Assembly: GCF_010093445.1 (NCBI RefSeq)
Contig: NZ_PDWW01000027.1
Coordinates: 1-60,521, forward strand
Direction: 5' to 3'
From: Pseudoxanthomonas japonensis
GTDB lineage: Bacteria; Pseudomonadota; Gammaproteobacteria; Xanthomonadales; Xanthomonadaceae
DNA length: 60,521 bases
The notes under the pieces are model-generated. The model did no database searches. It had not been told where the DNA came from and worked only from the letters and a program-made list of their open reading frames with translations. The position numbers and the translations under genes were made by a program. Below, one piece after another: positions 45,650-53,761 of the stretch (its first letter is position 1; each line of letters begins with the position of its first letter).

Positions 45650-46543
45650 CTATCGGTCAACAAAAACGGGCTGCTCGGGATCTGTTCGCAAGCTAATGTG
45701 ATCGCCATGCCACTTGCTCAGGGCTTGTGACTGAGCAACCGTAATTGCGTCGTCGGCAATAGAATCAATGCCGCAGAGTTCGATCCACTTCCAAGATTCA
45801 ACTCCGTCTACAGTGACTTTGCATCTTGAACTAAAGATCTCCTCAATGCGGTCTGCAGTCTTCTGCGCAACGTCGAACGCTTCACTTGGATCGGAAGCTG
45901 TGCTGTACATCAGCGTGATGTACAGGGAATAGGTATCAGCTGCACCGTTCCGCGGAACCTCGTGCCCTTCGTCGATATCAAAAAACATCGCGGATATGTA
46001 GGCCCCTGAATCCTTGAACGCCTTTGCAATGCGCTCTTTGACTCCGGTCTCTTCGTTGAGCCGTCGATCGAATTCATCGGGGAATGCCGAGCGGTGGTAG
46101 CGTGACGCAAGCCAGAGCTGGAGAGTTCGCCTTTCCCGTGGGCTCATGCGAATCTCGTCTCGCGGGACGAATGCCGCGAGGGATGGCATTCCGGGTCTGA
46201 GTTTTGGCAGCGACCGTTTATTCGAACCGGTAAGAGCAACAAAGCGAGGCGCTGGTCCTGCAGTGCACTCTAAATGAAGGGTCCGCGTGTTCTTTCCGTG
46301 ACTGTAGTTGCCATCGAGCTTCTCAATGAATTTGCCAATCAGAATCTCGACTTCGGGCTCTGATTCGGGAGGCTGGGCAAGGTCACAGTCATGGCTGATG
46401 ACGACTATGGCGGTATCCTGATCGCCATCATGGGCGATTCCAAACGCCGTCGCCGCTTCGTGGGATAGGAACATCCCTTGGCGCCATGGCGTATTGCGCC
46501 CCCATTCCGGGACATTGGCATCGCTCAAGTCAGGCTGATTCAT
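45650..46543 (-). CDS. hypothetical protein with ISHDCDLAQ motif
   Basis: 297 aa, ATG 46543 (MNQPDLSDANVPEWGRNTPWRQG). An early VVISHDCDLAQPP motif with Cys, His and Asp looks like a metal or active site. The C-terminal half is mixed alpha/beta (AYISAMFFDIDEGHEVP, YSLYITLMYSTASDPSEAF). Not recognised further. Overlaps the upstream HTH-membrane gene by 14 bp, so it is the third gene of a coupled three-gene unit. Confidence 0.65.
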   Translation of the reverse strand: MNQPDLSDANVPEWGRNTPWRQGMFLSHEAATAFGIAHDGDQDTAIVVISHDCDLAQPPESEPEVEILIGKFIEKLDGNYSHGKNTRTLHLECTAGPAPRFVALTGSNKRSLPKLRPGMPSLAAFVPRDEIRMSPRERRTLQLWLASRYHRSAFPDEFDRRLNEETGVKERIAKAFKDSGAYISAMFFDIDEGHEVPRNGAADTYSLYITLMYSTASDPSEAFDVAQKTADRIEEIFSSRCKVTVDGVESWKWIELCGIDSIADDAITVAQSQALSKWHGDHISLRTDPEQPVFVDR

Positions 46544-47231
46544 CCGGGTATGGCGAACCAATCTCGCTGATGTCTATGGGTTTCCGAGCCCGTCCAGCCA
46601 AGCGCTGTGAAATCGAATTGCGCTGGCGCACTTCTCGCTCAAGCATGGAGATGAGTTTCTTGACTGCGTCCTCAGGCGTGGAGCCTTCGCGGATCGCCTC
46701 AAAAATCGTCTTTCCACCGGGCAGTTTTCGCGTCAACGGACGGAGGGCGCCGGAAATCCCGGAGGCAACCAGCAAGTCAGAAGCCTTCGCGAGCTCTTCG
46801 AGTCGCGCCTCGTTATGGGGGGCGACAATCTGTCCCGACTGCCAGTTGTAGATGGTTTGCCTCGACACTCCGACAAGCACCGCGAGTTCAATGGTTGTCG
46901 GACGTAGTACATGGCGAACGCGAGCCAGGTTCTCCGTGGAACTCCGGACCAGTTGACGGGATATTGCTTTGAATTCGCCCCCCCGGAATTCGAACCCCTG
47001 CAATCGATATCCGCGGTCGTTTCTTGCGGCCACGTAGTCCGCAGTCAAAAGGCCCCCCGTTCCAACGACGAAGGCGGCAACCAATCCACCGGATAGGAAA
47101 CGTGAGGCGGGGATCGGCTGAGCCTCAGCTGCCTGAGGCTTATCGGCAACCATCTTTTCCAAGAGCCTCGCCCTGGCGATCGCGTCACCAACAGCAAAGC
47201 GATGATCGTCGCCTGTACGCAAATTGCTCAT
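46530..47231 (-). CDS. HTH protein with one membrane segment
   Basis: 233 aa, ATG 47231 with GGGGGTG upstream. Residues 46-65 are hydrophobic (LSGGLVAAFVVGTGGLLTAD). Residues 113-136 form an Xre-like HTH (TIELAVLVGVSRQTIYNWQSGQ). The C-terminus is basic and helical. A membrane-tethered regulator or DNA-binding sensor is possible. Second gene of the unit, 10 bp after the TIGR04255 gene. Confidence 0.7.
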   Translation of the reverse strand: MSNLRTGDDHRFAVGDAIARARLLEKMVADKPQAAEAQPIPASRFLSGGLVAAFVVGTGGLLTADYVAARNDRGYRLQGFEFRGGEFKAISRQLVRSSTENLARVRHVLRPTTIELAVLVGVSRQTIYNWQSGQIVAPHNEARLEELAKASDLLVASGISGALRPLTRKLPGGKTIFEAIREGSTPEDAVKKLISMLEREVRQRNSISQRLAGRARKPIDISEIGSPYPDESA

Positions 47232-47241
47232 CACCACCCCC

Positions 47242-48051
47242 TCATTCGTTCCATGCCTTTGATGCGTGCGGCATTACCGATGCTTTGAAGCAACCGCTAG
47301 CCAAGTCATGGAGCTTGTCCATGTGTGTGCCAATCTCGTCCAGATCAAATGGCCTCCTTTCAGCAAAGGAGCCGTCCGTGTCTAGGATTGCATGCTCTCC
47401 TTTGAAAGAGCTAAACCGGTTCAGAAGGTTCAGGCCAAGTGGCTGCAGGTCGGGCGGAAAGCCGATACCACCTTCCTGAATTACTGTCCGGCTTGTGACT
47501 CTGCCCACATTCTCGGCTATCAGTAGGCTTTCCGAGAATGAGTAAGCAAATTGCGCCGTCGGCATGCACGTGGGCAGGCCCAGTAGCTGGGGTACCAAGT
47601 AATCGCTCAAGGATTCCCCGGCCTTGGGCATCACTGCGTCGAGATATCGAAGTCCTAGCCGCTCCGCAAATGCCAGTCCTCCTACTGCTGTGGACAGGAT
47701 TTCGAGCCCCTTTCTCAATTCCGCCCAGAACGCTTCGAAGTTCTGGTAGTCCGTCGTCTGGAATGCGAGGCCGTTAGCCGTCATGACGAAGCCACTGGTG
47801 CTGTCGATGTTTGTGAAAACAAACATCTCAATCCGTTCGCTCGGCAATTGTTCGGAGGGGGCGCCTTCATTGCCAGCCAGTGCCTGATTCAGGTTGAACG
47901 CCACCCTGAGGGTGCGCTTGAAGCCTGGGTAGCCGGCCTTGCGCATGCTCTCCTGGATGGCGGGTATGTAGTTCTCCAGGCTCAGCAGTGGGTTGTGTTG
48001 AATCTGGCCCAGTGAAAAAAACACAGGCGCGTTCTTGAGCTTGGCACCCAT
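47242..48051 (-). CDS. TIGR04255-family protein
   Basis: 269 aa, ATG 48051. The start MGAKLKNAPVFFSLGQIQHNPLLSLENYIPAIQESMRKAGYPGF is characteristic of TIGR04255, followed by FAERLGLRYLDAVMP. Family function unknown; members are scattered through accessory regions. First gene of a leftward three-gene unit, preceded by paired TTGTCACTT repeats. Confidence 0.85.
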   Translation of the reverse strand: MGAKLKNAPVFFSLGQIQHNPLLSLENYIPAIQESMRKAGYPGFKRTLRVAFNLNQALAGNEGAPSEQLPSERIEMFVFTNIDSTSGFVMTANGLAFQTTDYQNFEAFWAELRKGLEILSTAVGGLAFAERLGLRYLDAVMPKAGESLSDYLVPQLLGLPTCMPTAQFAYSFSESLLIAENVGRVTSRTVIQEGGIGFPPDLQPLGLNLLNRFSSFKGEHAILDTDGSFAERRPFDLDEIGTHMDKLHDLASGCFKASVMPHASKAWNE

Positions 48052-48062
48052 ATGAACCCCGA

Positions 48063-48110
48063 TTGACAATCCAGTTGTCACTTTACATAGTACTTGTCAC
48101 TTGGACAACG
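48063..48110 (-). promoter_or_regulatory. direct-repeat operator candidate before the TIGR04255 unit
   Basis: TTGTCACTT occurs at 48075-48083 and 48094-48102, 19 bp apart (two helical turns). An inverted TTGACAA (48063-48069) and a GGACAA half-site (48103-48108) flank them. Placement 25-60 bp upstream of the start and an HTH protein in the unit suggest autoregulation. No convincing -10/-35 pair is seen. Confidence 0.45.
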
Positions 48111-48378
48111 AGGTCTTGATAAAAGTTCGGCCATCTCTGCGGCGTGTTCTTAAGCGATGAGATCAACCTAAGCAATTGATCTGCCAGGAAAAGAGTGGAG
48201 AAAAAAGCGTTGACTTCGCCCGAGGCCATATGTACGTTTGGACTGTGCCTGAACGGTACATCTTGTGGTTCTAAGTTGGTCAGGGGGCGACCGATTGTGG
48301 TCGGAACCGCAAGCCACTTATTCACAGGGTTATCTGCAACACTTGGCTTAATGGGCTGTTAGCCTTTTGGCCGAGAAC

Positions 48379-48405
48379 AAAAAGCCCCGCCACTGAGGGC
48401 GGGGC
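48379..48405 (-). terminator. strong intrinsic terminator on the minus strand
   Basis: GCCCCGCC (48384-48391) and GGCGGGGC (48398-48405) form a perfect 8-bp stem. On the minus strand it is followed by five Ts (48383-48379). No protein gene on the minus strand lies just upstream of it, so it must end some other transcript. Confidence 0.8.
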
Positions 48406-48505
48406 CTAGGTCTTTCACAACCTGATTTGCCCCGGCGGTTCTGGTGCGCGCCAACGCACCTGAACCTGACCGGATCCTCCGGGTAGAGCGAACGACTGGA
48501 ACGGT
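48379..48505 (-). ncRNA. candidate structured small RNA
   Basis: On the minus strand a perfect TTGACA (48535-48530) lies upstream, though the -10 is weak (TAGTAG or TAGGCG near 48507-48515). The stretch to the terminator folds into stacked stems: GCGAAC/GTTCGC around 48488-48508 and a 12-bp stem with one mismatch (GGTTCTGGTGCG and CGCACCTGAACC, about 48438-48467). The intrinsic terminator then ends a transcript of about 130 nt. Small frames here cross the terminator and look non-coding. The rest of 48111-48833 shows a CCTCT/AGAGG hairpin near 48616 and otherwise nothing I can name. Confidence 0.45.
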
Positions 48506-48750
48506 TCGCCTACTAAAGAGTTGCTGCTTTGTCAACCCATTGCGCGAGATGACTTGGGGATTAATCCATATCCCCTGGTCGCCTGTCAAAGCCTCAGCTC
48601 GGAAACGGTGCGTTCCCTCTCACAAGAGGGTTCTCTGTGATCTCGAGCAAGCCGGTGCCCGTGCGTGCTTATGTCCGTCGCCGACATGGCAGGACTGAGC
48701 ACGTCCGCAAGCACTTCCGTTCATACCCGCGTCGTTGACTCGGATGAGGA

Positions 48751-48784
48751 CTTGGGGCGGGGGCTTGCTAAGCCAGCCCCCAAG
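48751..48784 (+). repeat. nested hairpin in the leader of the 310-aa gene
   Basis: CTTGGGG (48751-48757) pairs with CCCCAAG (48778-48784), and inside it GGCTT pairs with AAGCC. It lies 50 bp before ATG 48834 and could act as a leader structure or as the end of an upstream transcript. Confidence 0.4.
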
Positions 48785-48833
48785 CACGAGGTCGTTGAAC
48801 CCATCCGTTCAACTTCCTACGAGCACCATTCAA

Positions 48834-49766
48834 ATGAAACGCATTTTGAAGCTTGAAAGGCATCTGCCAGAGTTCGAGGCTGGAGCCTCGGTTCGTGCCG
48901 CCATTGGTCTGTCTGGACTCAGTCCAGATGCCTTGAAGCGGTTTGGTTTTCTTGATCCCTTTGACGTTGGGCAAACAGTCTTGCCCAGTGTTCACTTGGG
49001 GCCTGCTGCGCGAAGGAATGCCAGTGGATTTGAAGTCGTTCATCGGGACTCGCCGATGGAGGAAGTGTTCCGTCTCCAATCGTGGCGTCGCAAGGAGTGG
49101 CACGGGAGTCATCAGGTTGAAGTGGACGACTTCATCCTGCGGTCGTACAAGCGTTATCCGCGCACTTACGTTGCGGGGAGCGGCATCGAGTTCACCATCT
49201 TCCAACGCGACGACGGGCAACGGTTCGTCGCCTCGCCGGTCTATGACACTGCGACCGAGTCGGATGAATTGCTCGTGGCGGCGAACCTGGTAGTGGAAGG
49301 ATTCGCGGACGTGGAATTCTTGCGTGCCGATTTGTTGCCGGTGCTTAAGACTCCTATCAAGCGTCTCAATTGGGAGGTGTTTCCACGGGGGCGGGTGCCG
49401 TGGGATCGGGTTAGGAAGGAGCTTGAACGGGTCATCGAAAAGACCCCGCCTTCCATACAGCCGGTAATTCGTGCGCGGACGAGCCAAGTCGAGAAGTACG
49501 GCCCCGACTTCGCCGCAATCGGGCGTGCCGGGTTCTACGGCTATTGGGTTTTCGGCTTCACCAGGCAGGGCTTGTACGTGCTTGAAAGCCGGATGTTGGA
49601 TAACGCTACCTATGTTCTCGGAGCGGACTGGGAAGTCGTTTCACGACTGACCAAGGCCGAGGTCATTAACAGCGATCTGGCAGTTGCGCGCCTCGTTCAC
49701 GACCGTAGTTGGCCGGAGAAGCTGGATCAAGTGTTGCGTCATGTGATGCCGTCAAAGGCGGCATGA
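48834..49766 (+). CDS. hypothetical protein at the right end of the island
   Basis: 310 aa, ATG 48834 (MKRILKLERHLPEFEAGASVRAAIGLSGLSPDALKRFGF). Soluble mixed alpha/beta with no recognised domain (YVAGSGIEFTIFQRDDGQRF, FYGYWVFGFTRQGLYVLESRML). Followed 8 bp later by a good terminator, so it is a single-gene unit. It is the last protein gene before the replacement tRNA. Confidence 0.7.
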   Translation: MKRILKLERHLPEFEAGASVRAAIGLSGLSPDALKRFGFLDPFDVGQTVLPSVHLGPAARRNASGFEVVHRDSPMEEVFRLQSWRRKEWHGSHQVEVDDFILRSYKRYPRTYVAGSGIEFTIFQRDDGQRFVASPVYDTATESDELLVAANLVVEGFADVEFLRADLLPVLKTPIKRLNWEVFPRGRVPWDRVRKELERVIEKTPPSIQPVIRARTSQVEKYGPDFAAIGRAGFYGYWVFGFTRQGLYVLESRMLDNATYVLGADWEVVSRLTKAEVINSDLAVARLVHDRSWPEKLDQVLRHVMPSKAA

Positions 49767-49773
49767 AGACAAA

Positions 49774-49800
49774 GCCCCGGCCAATGAGCCGGGGCTTTTT
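49774..49800 (+). terminator. intrinsic terminator after the 310-aa gene
   Basis: GCCCCGGC (49774-49781), 6-nt loop, GCCGGGGC (49788-49795) and five Ts, 8 bp after the stop codon. Confidence 0.92.
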
Positions 49801-49900
49801 CATTTGAGCTCTGCTCGCGCCACAAGGCCATTACTCAGTCCGGGCTGCTGAAACCCCGGGGCTGTGTCCCAGATTCGGCGCAGATTTGTCACATGGGGGA

Positions 49901-49977
49901 TGGCGCGCCTGGAGGGATTCGAACCCCCGACCAATGGCTTCGGAAGCCACTACTCTATCCGGCTGAGCTACAGGCGC
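49901..49977 (-). tRNA. tRNA-Arg (anticodon CCG), island-borne complete copy
   Basis: 77 nt including encoded CCA (49903-49901). Acceptor GCGCCTG (49977-49971) pairs with CAGGCGC, discriminator G. D arm AGCTCAGCCGGATAGAGT, anticodon loop TTCCGAA (CCG, reads CGG), five-base variable loop, T arm with GGTTCGAATCC. Compared with the broken host gene, the acceptor differs by one compensated pair (T-A in place of C-G at position 6/67), so it is an independently inherited gene and not a reconstituted host copy. Confidence 0.95.
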
Positions 49978-50065
49978 GTTTTTAAAGGACTTTTTGCTTC
50001 GGGTCAGCCACTTTTGAGTAGTAGCCCGGTGACACTGCGGTTCCCGATTTTGGCCTATGAGCAGC

Positions 50066-50107
50066 GGCTTCGGAAGCCACTACTCTATCCGGCTGAGCTA
50101 CGGGCGC
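50066..50107 (-). pseudogene. 5' half of the split tRNA-Arg(CCG), right island attachment site
   Basis: The minus strand from 50107 reads acceptor GCGCCCG, D arm and anticodon arm with TTCCGAA, then leaves tRNA sequence after GAAGCC. There is no T arm. It complements the 3' half at 14487-14536. The 17-bp core repeat occupies 50066-50082. The 87 bp between it and the intact tRNA (49978-50064) show nothing else beyond T-rich sequence. Confidence 0.88.
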
Positions 50108-50206
50108 ACGGGACCGGCATTCTAGCCGCAAACCGGCGTGATGGCCCAGTTCCGGCCGCGCGACGCGGAATCGAGGTGCGCGAGCCGGCCTGTTACCCTC
50201 TTGCGC

Positions 50207-51109
50207 ATGGGATACGAGCGTTACGACGAGGCCGGGGGTCCGCGCTGGCGGGAGCGCCTGGGCCAGTACTGGAAACTGGTGCGTGGCGACCGCCCGATCG
50301 GGGTGCTGTTGCTGCTGTGGCCGACATGGTGGGCGTTGTGGCTGGCCGCGGGCGGCATGCCGCCAGGGTGGACGCTGTTCGTCTTCACTGCCGGCGTCTG
50401 GCTGACACGATCGGCGGGATGCGTGATCAACGACTACGCGGACCGCTGGCTGGATCCGCAGGTGGAGCGCACGCGCGGGCGTCCGTTGGCGACGGGCGCG
50501 GTATCGGGACGCGAAGCGCTGGTGGTGTTCGCCGTGCTGATGCTGGTCGCCTTCGCACTGGTGCTGACGTTGAACCGGCTGACGGTGTGGCTGAGTGTCG
50601 TCGGCCTGTTCCTGGCGGCCAGCTATCCCTACCTCAAGCGCTACACCTACCTGCCCCAGGTGTACCTGGGGCTGGCCTTCGGCTGGGGCATTCCGATGGC
50701 CTTCGCCGCCGTGCAGGGCGACGTGCCGACCGTCGCGTGGGTGCTGTACGGCGCCAACATCCTGTGGGCCACCGCCTACGACACCTGGTACGCGATGGTG
50801 GATCGTGAGGACGACCTGCGCGCCGGCTCGAAATCCACGGCCATCCTGTTCGGCGATCTCGACCTGATCATCCAGGGCGTGCTGTATGCCCTGGTGTTCG
50901 TCGCGTTGTATCTGGTTGGGCGGCAGGCAGGACTGGGCACGTATTACTGGGCGGGCGTCGGTACCGCCGCGTTGCTGGTCACCTCACAGTTCTGGATGGC
51001 CCGTCATCGGGAGCGTGCAGCGTGCTTCCGCGCGTTCCTGCACAACAACTGGGTGGGTGCGGCGATCTTCGTCGGACTGGCGTTGGATCTGGCCCGCCGA
51101 ACGGCGTAG
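50207..51109 (+). CDS. ubiA: 4-hydroxybenzoate polyprenyltransferase
   Basis: 300 aa. Membrane prenyltransferase that joins the polyprenyl chain to 4-hydroxybenzoate, an early step of ubiquinone synthesis. Seen: first Asp motif [24 protein letters not shown], second motif [12 protein letters not shown], and eight to nine hydrophobic segments between and around them. ATG 50207 gives the family N-terminus ([28 protein letters not shown]). It is the first core gene to the right of the island. Confidence 0.95.
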   Translation: MGYERYDEAGGPRWRERLGQYWKLVRGDRPIGVLLLLWPTWWALWLAAGGMPPGWTLFVFTAGVWLTRSAGCVINDYADRWLDPQVERTRGRPLATGAVSGREALVVFAVLMLVAFALVLTLNRLTVWLSVVGLFLAASYPYLKRYTYLPQVYLGLAFGWGIPMAFAAVQGDVPTVAWVLYGANILWATAYDTWYAMVDREDDLRAGSKSTAILFGDLDLIIQGVLYALVFVALYLVGRQAGLGTYYWAGVGTAALLVTSQFWMARHRERAACFRAFLHNNWVGAAIFVGLALDLARRTA

Positions 51110-51145
51110 TGCATTCACGATGCGCGTGAGATAGCGTGATAGTGT

Positions 51146-51163
51146 TCACATTAATCAATGTGA
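51146..51163. promoter_or_regulatory. palindrome before the second DUF11 gene
   Basis: TCACATT (51146-51152), AATC, AATGTGA (51157-51163): a perfect inverted repeat 18 bp upstream of ATG 51181. It may be an operator in the promoter or leader; the binding protein is unknown. The half-sites are in the reverse order of a CRP/Clp site. Confidence 0.4.
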
Positions 51164-51180
51164 CAACGCACGCGCACGAC

Positions 51181-52977
51181 ATGGCAGAACATGACAGGGG
51201 ATCGGGAATCGCAGGATTCCCTGGGGTGAAATGCGGCCGCTGGATGATCGGCATGGTGCTGGCGGCATGCCTCGGCAACGCCGCAGCGCAGACCGTACGG
51301 TGGGAGGATTACCGCGGCAACGACCGGGTCGGCACCGTGTACACCGGCCCGGCAGGCGCGCCGACGTTCGCCAACAACACCGGCACCGGCGCGGCCCGCC
51401 TGAACGCGCTACGGGCCATCGCCGCCAATCCGGCAAATGCCGTGCGCACCGGTACGGTGGCGGACATCAACTACCGCGCCGCGGCCAACAACCTATGCAA
51501 CATGGACACGCCGGCCACGAGCGTCGCGTCCTGCAACGTGCAGGCGATGGGGCGCGTGTCGTACGCGCTGATCCGGTTTCCGGCGGCGGGCACCTACAGC
51601 GTCAGCATCGCGCACGACGACAATGTCGAACTCGGCTTCTCCAGCGACTACGCCAACACCGCGTACCGCACGGCGTCGTACGACGTGCCGGTCGGCACGG
51701 TGAACGACTGGACCGCCAACGAAGACACGTACGTCAGCCTGGGCACGTTCACCGCTGCCAATGCCAACAGCTGCGCGCTGGTGCGCATGTACTGGCTCAA
51801 CCATGGCGGCATCAACCATGCGCGCCTGCGCTGGACGCTGCCGGGCAGCGGTACGCCGGCGATCATTCCGTCGACGGCGTTCCGTGACCCCGCCGCGGCG
51901 GCCAGCGCGAACGGGTGCAACGGCTCGATCACCGGCAACGGCACCACCATCACGCTGAACAAGGTGCTGGGCGCGCCGCGCGCCGATGCGAGCGACCAGT
52001 TCACCGTGCAGATCGGCACCACATCGACCGCCGGCACGGTGCGTGAAGCGACCACGTCCGGCGCCGGGGTGGGCCAGCAGGCCAGCACGGCGGCACTCGC
52101 GGTGACCACCGGCACGACCTACTACCTGCGCGACACCATGGCGGCCGGCAGCGCATCGACGCTCGCGGGCGCCTACACGGCGACCATCGCCTGCACCCGC
52201 AATGGCACGGCGTTCACCCCGGCCGGGGCGTCGCCGACATGGAACGTCACGCCGGCCGCCAACGACCAGATCGTGTGCGCGATCACCAACACCGCGCGCC
52301 CGATCCTGCGCCTGAGCAAGGAACTGCCCGATGGCCGCCTGCAGGCCGCGGACCAGTTCGCGCTCGCCATTGCTGGAACGGGTGCCGGCGCCGGCGCGTC
52401 GGTGACCACCACGGGCACGACCAACGCGCCGACGCAGGTCGCGATCGTCAGCCCGGCGACGGTCGGCGCCAGCTACACCTTCTCCGAGACCGGCGCAGCT
52501 GGCGCGAACCTGTCCGACTACACCACGACCTATGCCTGCACGAATGCGCGCAGCGGCGGCTCGGCACCCGCCGGCAATGGCGCGTCGTTCGTGTTCGCCC
52601 CGGCGGCGGGCGACCAGCTGAGCTGCGTCTTCCGCAACGTGCGCATCCCGAGGACCGACCTGTCGATCACCAAGGCGGCCAATCCCACGACGGCACTCTC
52701 CGGCAGCGTGGTGACCTACACGGTGACCGCCAACAATCCCGGCCCCAGTGCCGCCAACGGCACCGTCATCCGCGACACGCCGGGCGCCGGCCTGAACTGC
52801 ACGGATCCGGTCGCCACCGCGGCGTGCGCGGCGTCCGGGGGCGCGAGTTGTCCGGGCGCCACCGTGCCGGTCGCCAGTCTGACCGGGGCGGGCGTGACGA
52901 TTCCGGCGCTGCCTGCCGGCGGCCAGGTCGTGCTGACGCTGCAGTGCCGCGTCACCGCCACGGGCCTCACGCCCTGA
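51181..52977 (+). CDS. secreted PA14-like/DUF11 protein
   Basis: 598 aa from ATG 51181; GTG 51136 would run through the palindrome. Signal peptide around residues 17-37 (GRWMIGMVLAACLGNAAAQT). A PA14-like beta domain follows: GTYSVSIAHDDNVELGFSS and SCALVRMYWLNHGGINHARLRWTLPG. Next come two prealbumin-like modules (ADASDQFTVQIGTTSTAGTV; LQAADQFALAIAGTGAGAG) and a final DUF11 unit (TDLSITKAANPTTALSGSVVTYTVTANNPGPSAANG). Unlike the 2853 protein, it has no OmpA-like or sorting domain at the end. Probably a surface or secreted carbohydrate-binding or adhesin-like protein. Confidence 0.75.
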   Translation: MAEHDRGSGIAGFPGVKCGRWMIGMVLAACLGNAAAQTVRWEDYRGNDRVGTVYTGPAGAPTFANNTGTGAARLNALRAIAANPANAVRTGTVADINYRAAANNLCNMDTPATSVASCNVQAMGRVSYALIRFPAAGTYSVSIAHDDNVELGFSSDYANTAYRTASYDVPVGTVNDWTANEDTYVSLGTFTAANANSCALVRMYWLNHGGINHARLRWTLPGSGTPAIIPSTAFRDPAAAASANGCNGSITGNGTTITLNKVLGAPRADASDQFTVQIGTTSTAGTVREATTSGAGVGQQASTAALAVTTGTTYYLRDTMAAGSASTLAGAYTATIACTRNGTAFTPAGASPTWNVTPAANDQIVCAITNTARPILRLSKELPDGRLQAADQFALAIAGTGAGAGASVTTTGTTNAPTQVAIVSPATVGASYTFSETGAAGANLSDYTTTYACTNARSGGSAPAGNGASFVFAPAAGDQLSCVFRNVRIPRTDLSITKAANPTTALSGSVVTYTVTANNPGPSAANGTVIRDTPGAGLNCTDPVATAACAASGGASCPGATVPVASLTGAGVTIPALPAGGQVVLTLQCRVTATGLTP

Positions 52978-52995
52978 AGACGTGGTCGCGTGCCG

Positions 52996-53700
52996 TCACG
53001 GCACGCGGGCGCACACCCACGCATCCACGCGCCTGACGCCCGCGCCGAGCAGGACGCGGGCGGCCGCCTGCAGGGTGGCTCCGGTGGTCATCACGTCATC
53101 GACGAGTGCGACATGGTCTGGCATCGCGGCGTGCGGCGCGACCCGGAAGGCACGGGCGACATTGCGCTGGCGCTGACCGGCATCGAGCTCGGATTGCGGC
53201 GCGGTCGCGCGGACACGACGCAGCAGGTCGGACCGCAGGGGCAGGGCGAGCGCAGCGGCGAGGGGGCGCGCGAGTTCGAGCGCCTGGTCGTACCCGCGCT
53301 GTCGCATCCGATTCGGATGCAGGGGCACCGGCACGAGCGCGTCCGGTCGCGGCGCCAACGCCAGCGGGCCGGCCATCAGCTCCGCCATCAGTTGTCCGGC
53401 GGCGAGGTCGCGATGGAACTTGAAGCGCGGCACCAGCCGGTCCAGCGGAAATCCGTAGACGAACACCGCCCGGGTATGGGTCAGTGCAGGAGGATGCAGC
53501 AGGCAGTCGCCGCACTCCCCGGCTACCGCCATCGGCAGCCCGCAGCGGCTGCAGCAGGCGGAGTTCCATGGCAGCTGTTCCATGCACGTTGAGCACAGAT
53601 CGACGTCCATGTAGCCACGTTCGCGGCAGATCGTGCATCGCGGAGCGAACAGCAGGCGAGTGGCGTGGCGCCACCAGCCGTCAACTTTCAGCGCATCCAT
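52996..53700 (-). CDS. comF: ComF-family phosphoribosyltransferase-like protein
   Basis: 234 aa. The N-terminal four-Cys zinc finger ([22 protein letters not shown] and [19 protein letters not shown]) and the C-terminal PRTase fold with the PRPP loop [13 protein letters not shown] fit ComF/GntX. Members are linked to DNA uptake and use. Divergent from bioB with 61 bp between starts, a common Xanthomonadaceae arrangement. Confidence 0.93.
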   Translation of the reverse strand: MDALKVDGWWRHATRLLFAPRCTICRERGYMDVDLCSTCMEQLPWNSACCSRCGLPMAVAGECGDCLLHPPALTHTRAVFVYGFPLDRLVPRFKFHRDLAAGQLMAELMAGPLALAPRPDALVPVPLHPNRMRQRGYDQALELARPLAAALALPLRSDLLRRVRATAPQSELDAGQRQRNVARAFRVAPHAAMPDHVALVDDVMTTGATLQAAARVLLGAGVRRVDAWVCARVP

Positions 53701-53761
53701 GCGGTTGACAGGGCCGGGCCCGGTTTCCAGACTTCCCCGACTGTATTCCGCCGAGGTCGCG

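Larger units (their letters stand above)
14520..50082. mobile_element. about 35.5-kb genomic island in tRNA-Arg(CCG)
   Basis: Boundaries are the direct repeat GGCTTCGGAAGCCACTA at 14520-14536 and 50066-50082, each joined to the complementary half of the same broken tRNA-Arg gene. Inside, GC content and codon choice drop clearly against both flanks. Cargo includes recombinases, a cassette array, restriction and antitoxin-like genes and a complete replacement tRNA. No conjugation genes are recognisable, so it is probably a mobilised or integrative, non-self-transmissible island. It looks composite, because a second integrase module lies in the middle (32.1-34.0 kb). Confidence 0.85.

Noticed and set aside
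48359..48589. 76-aa minus-strand frame in the sRNA region
   Set aside because: It runs through a strong intrinsic terminator and has Arg/Ser/Gly-rich non-coding composition.
50066..50107. A second functional tRNA-Arg next to the first
   Set aside because: It has no T arm or 3' acceptor; it is the 5' half of a split gene.
53701..53761. BirA operator upstream of bioB
   Set aside because: A TTGACA at 53705-53710 could be a -35, but I see no well-spaced -10 and no long BirA-like palindrome.
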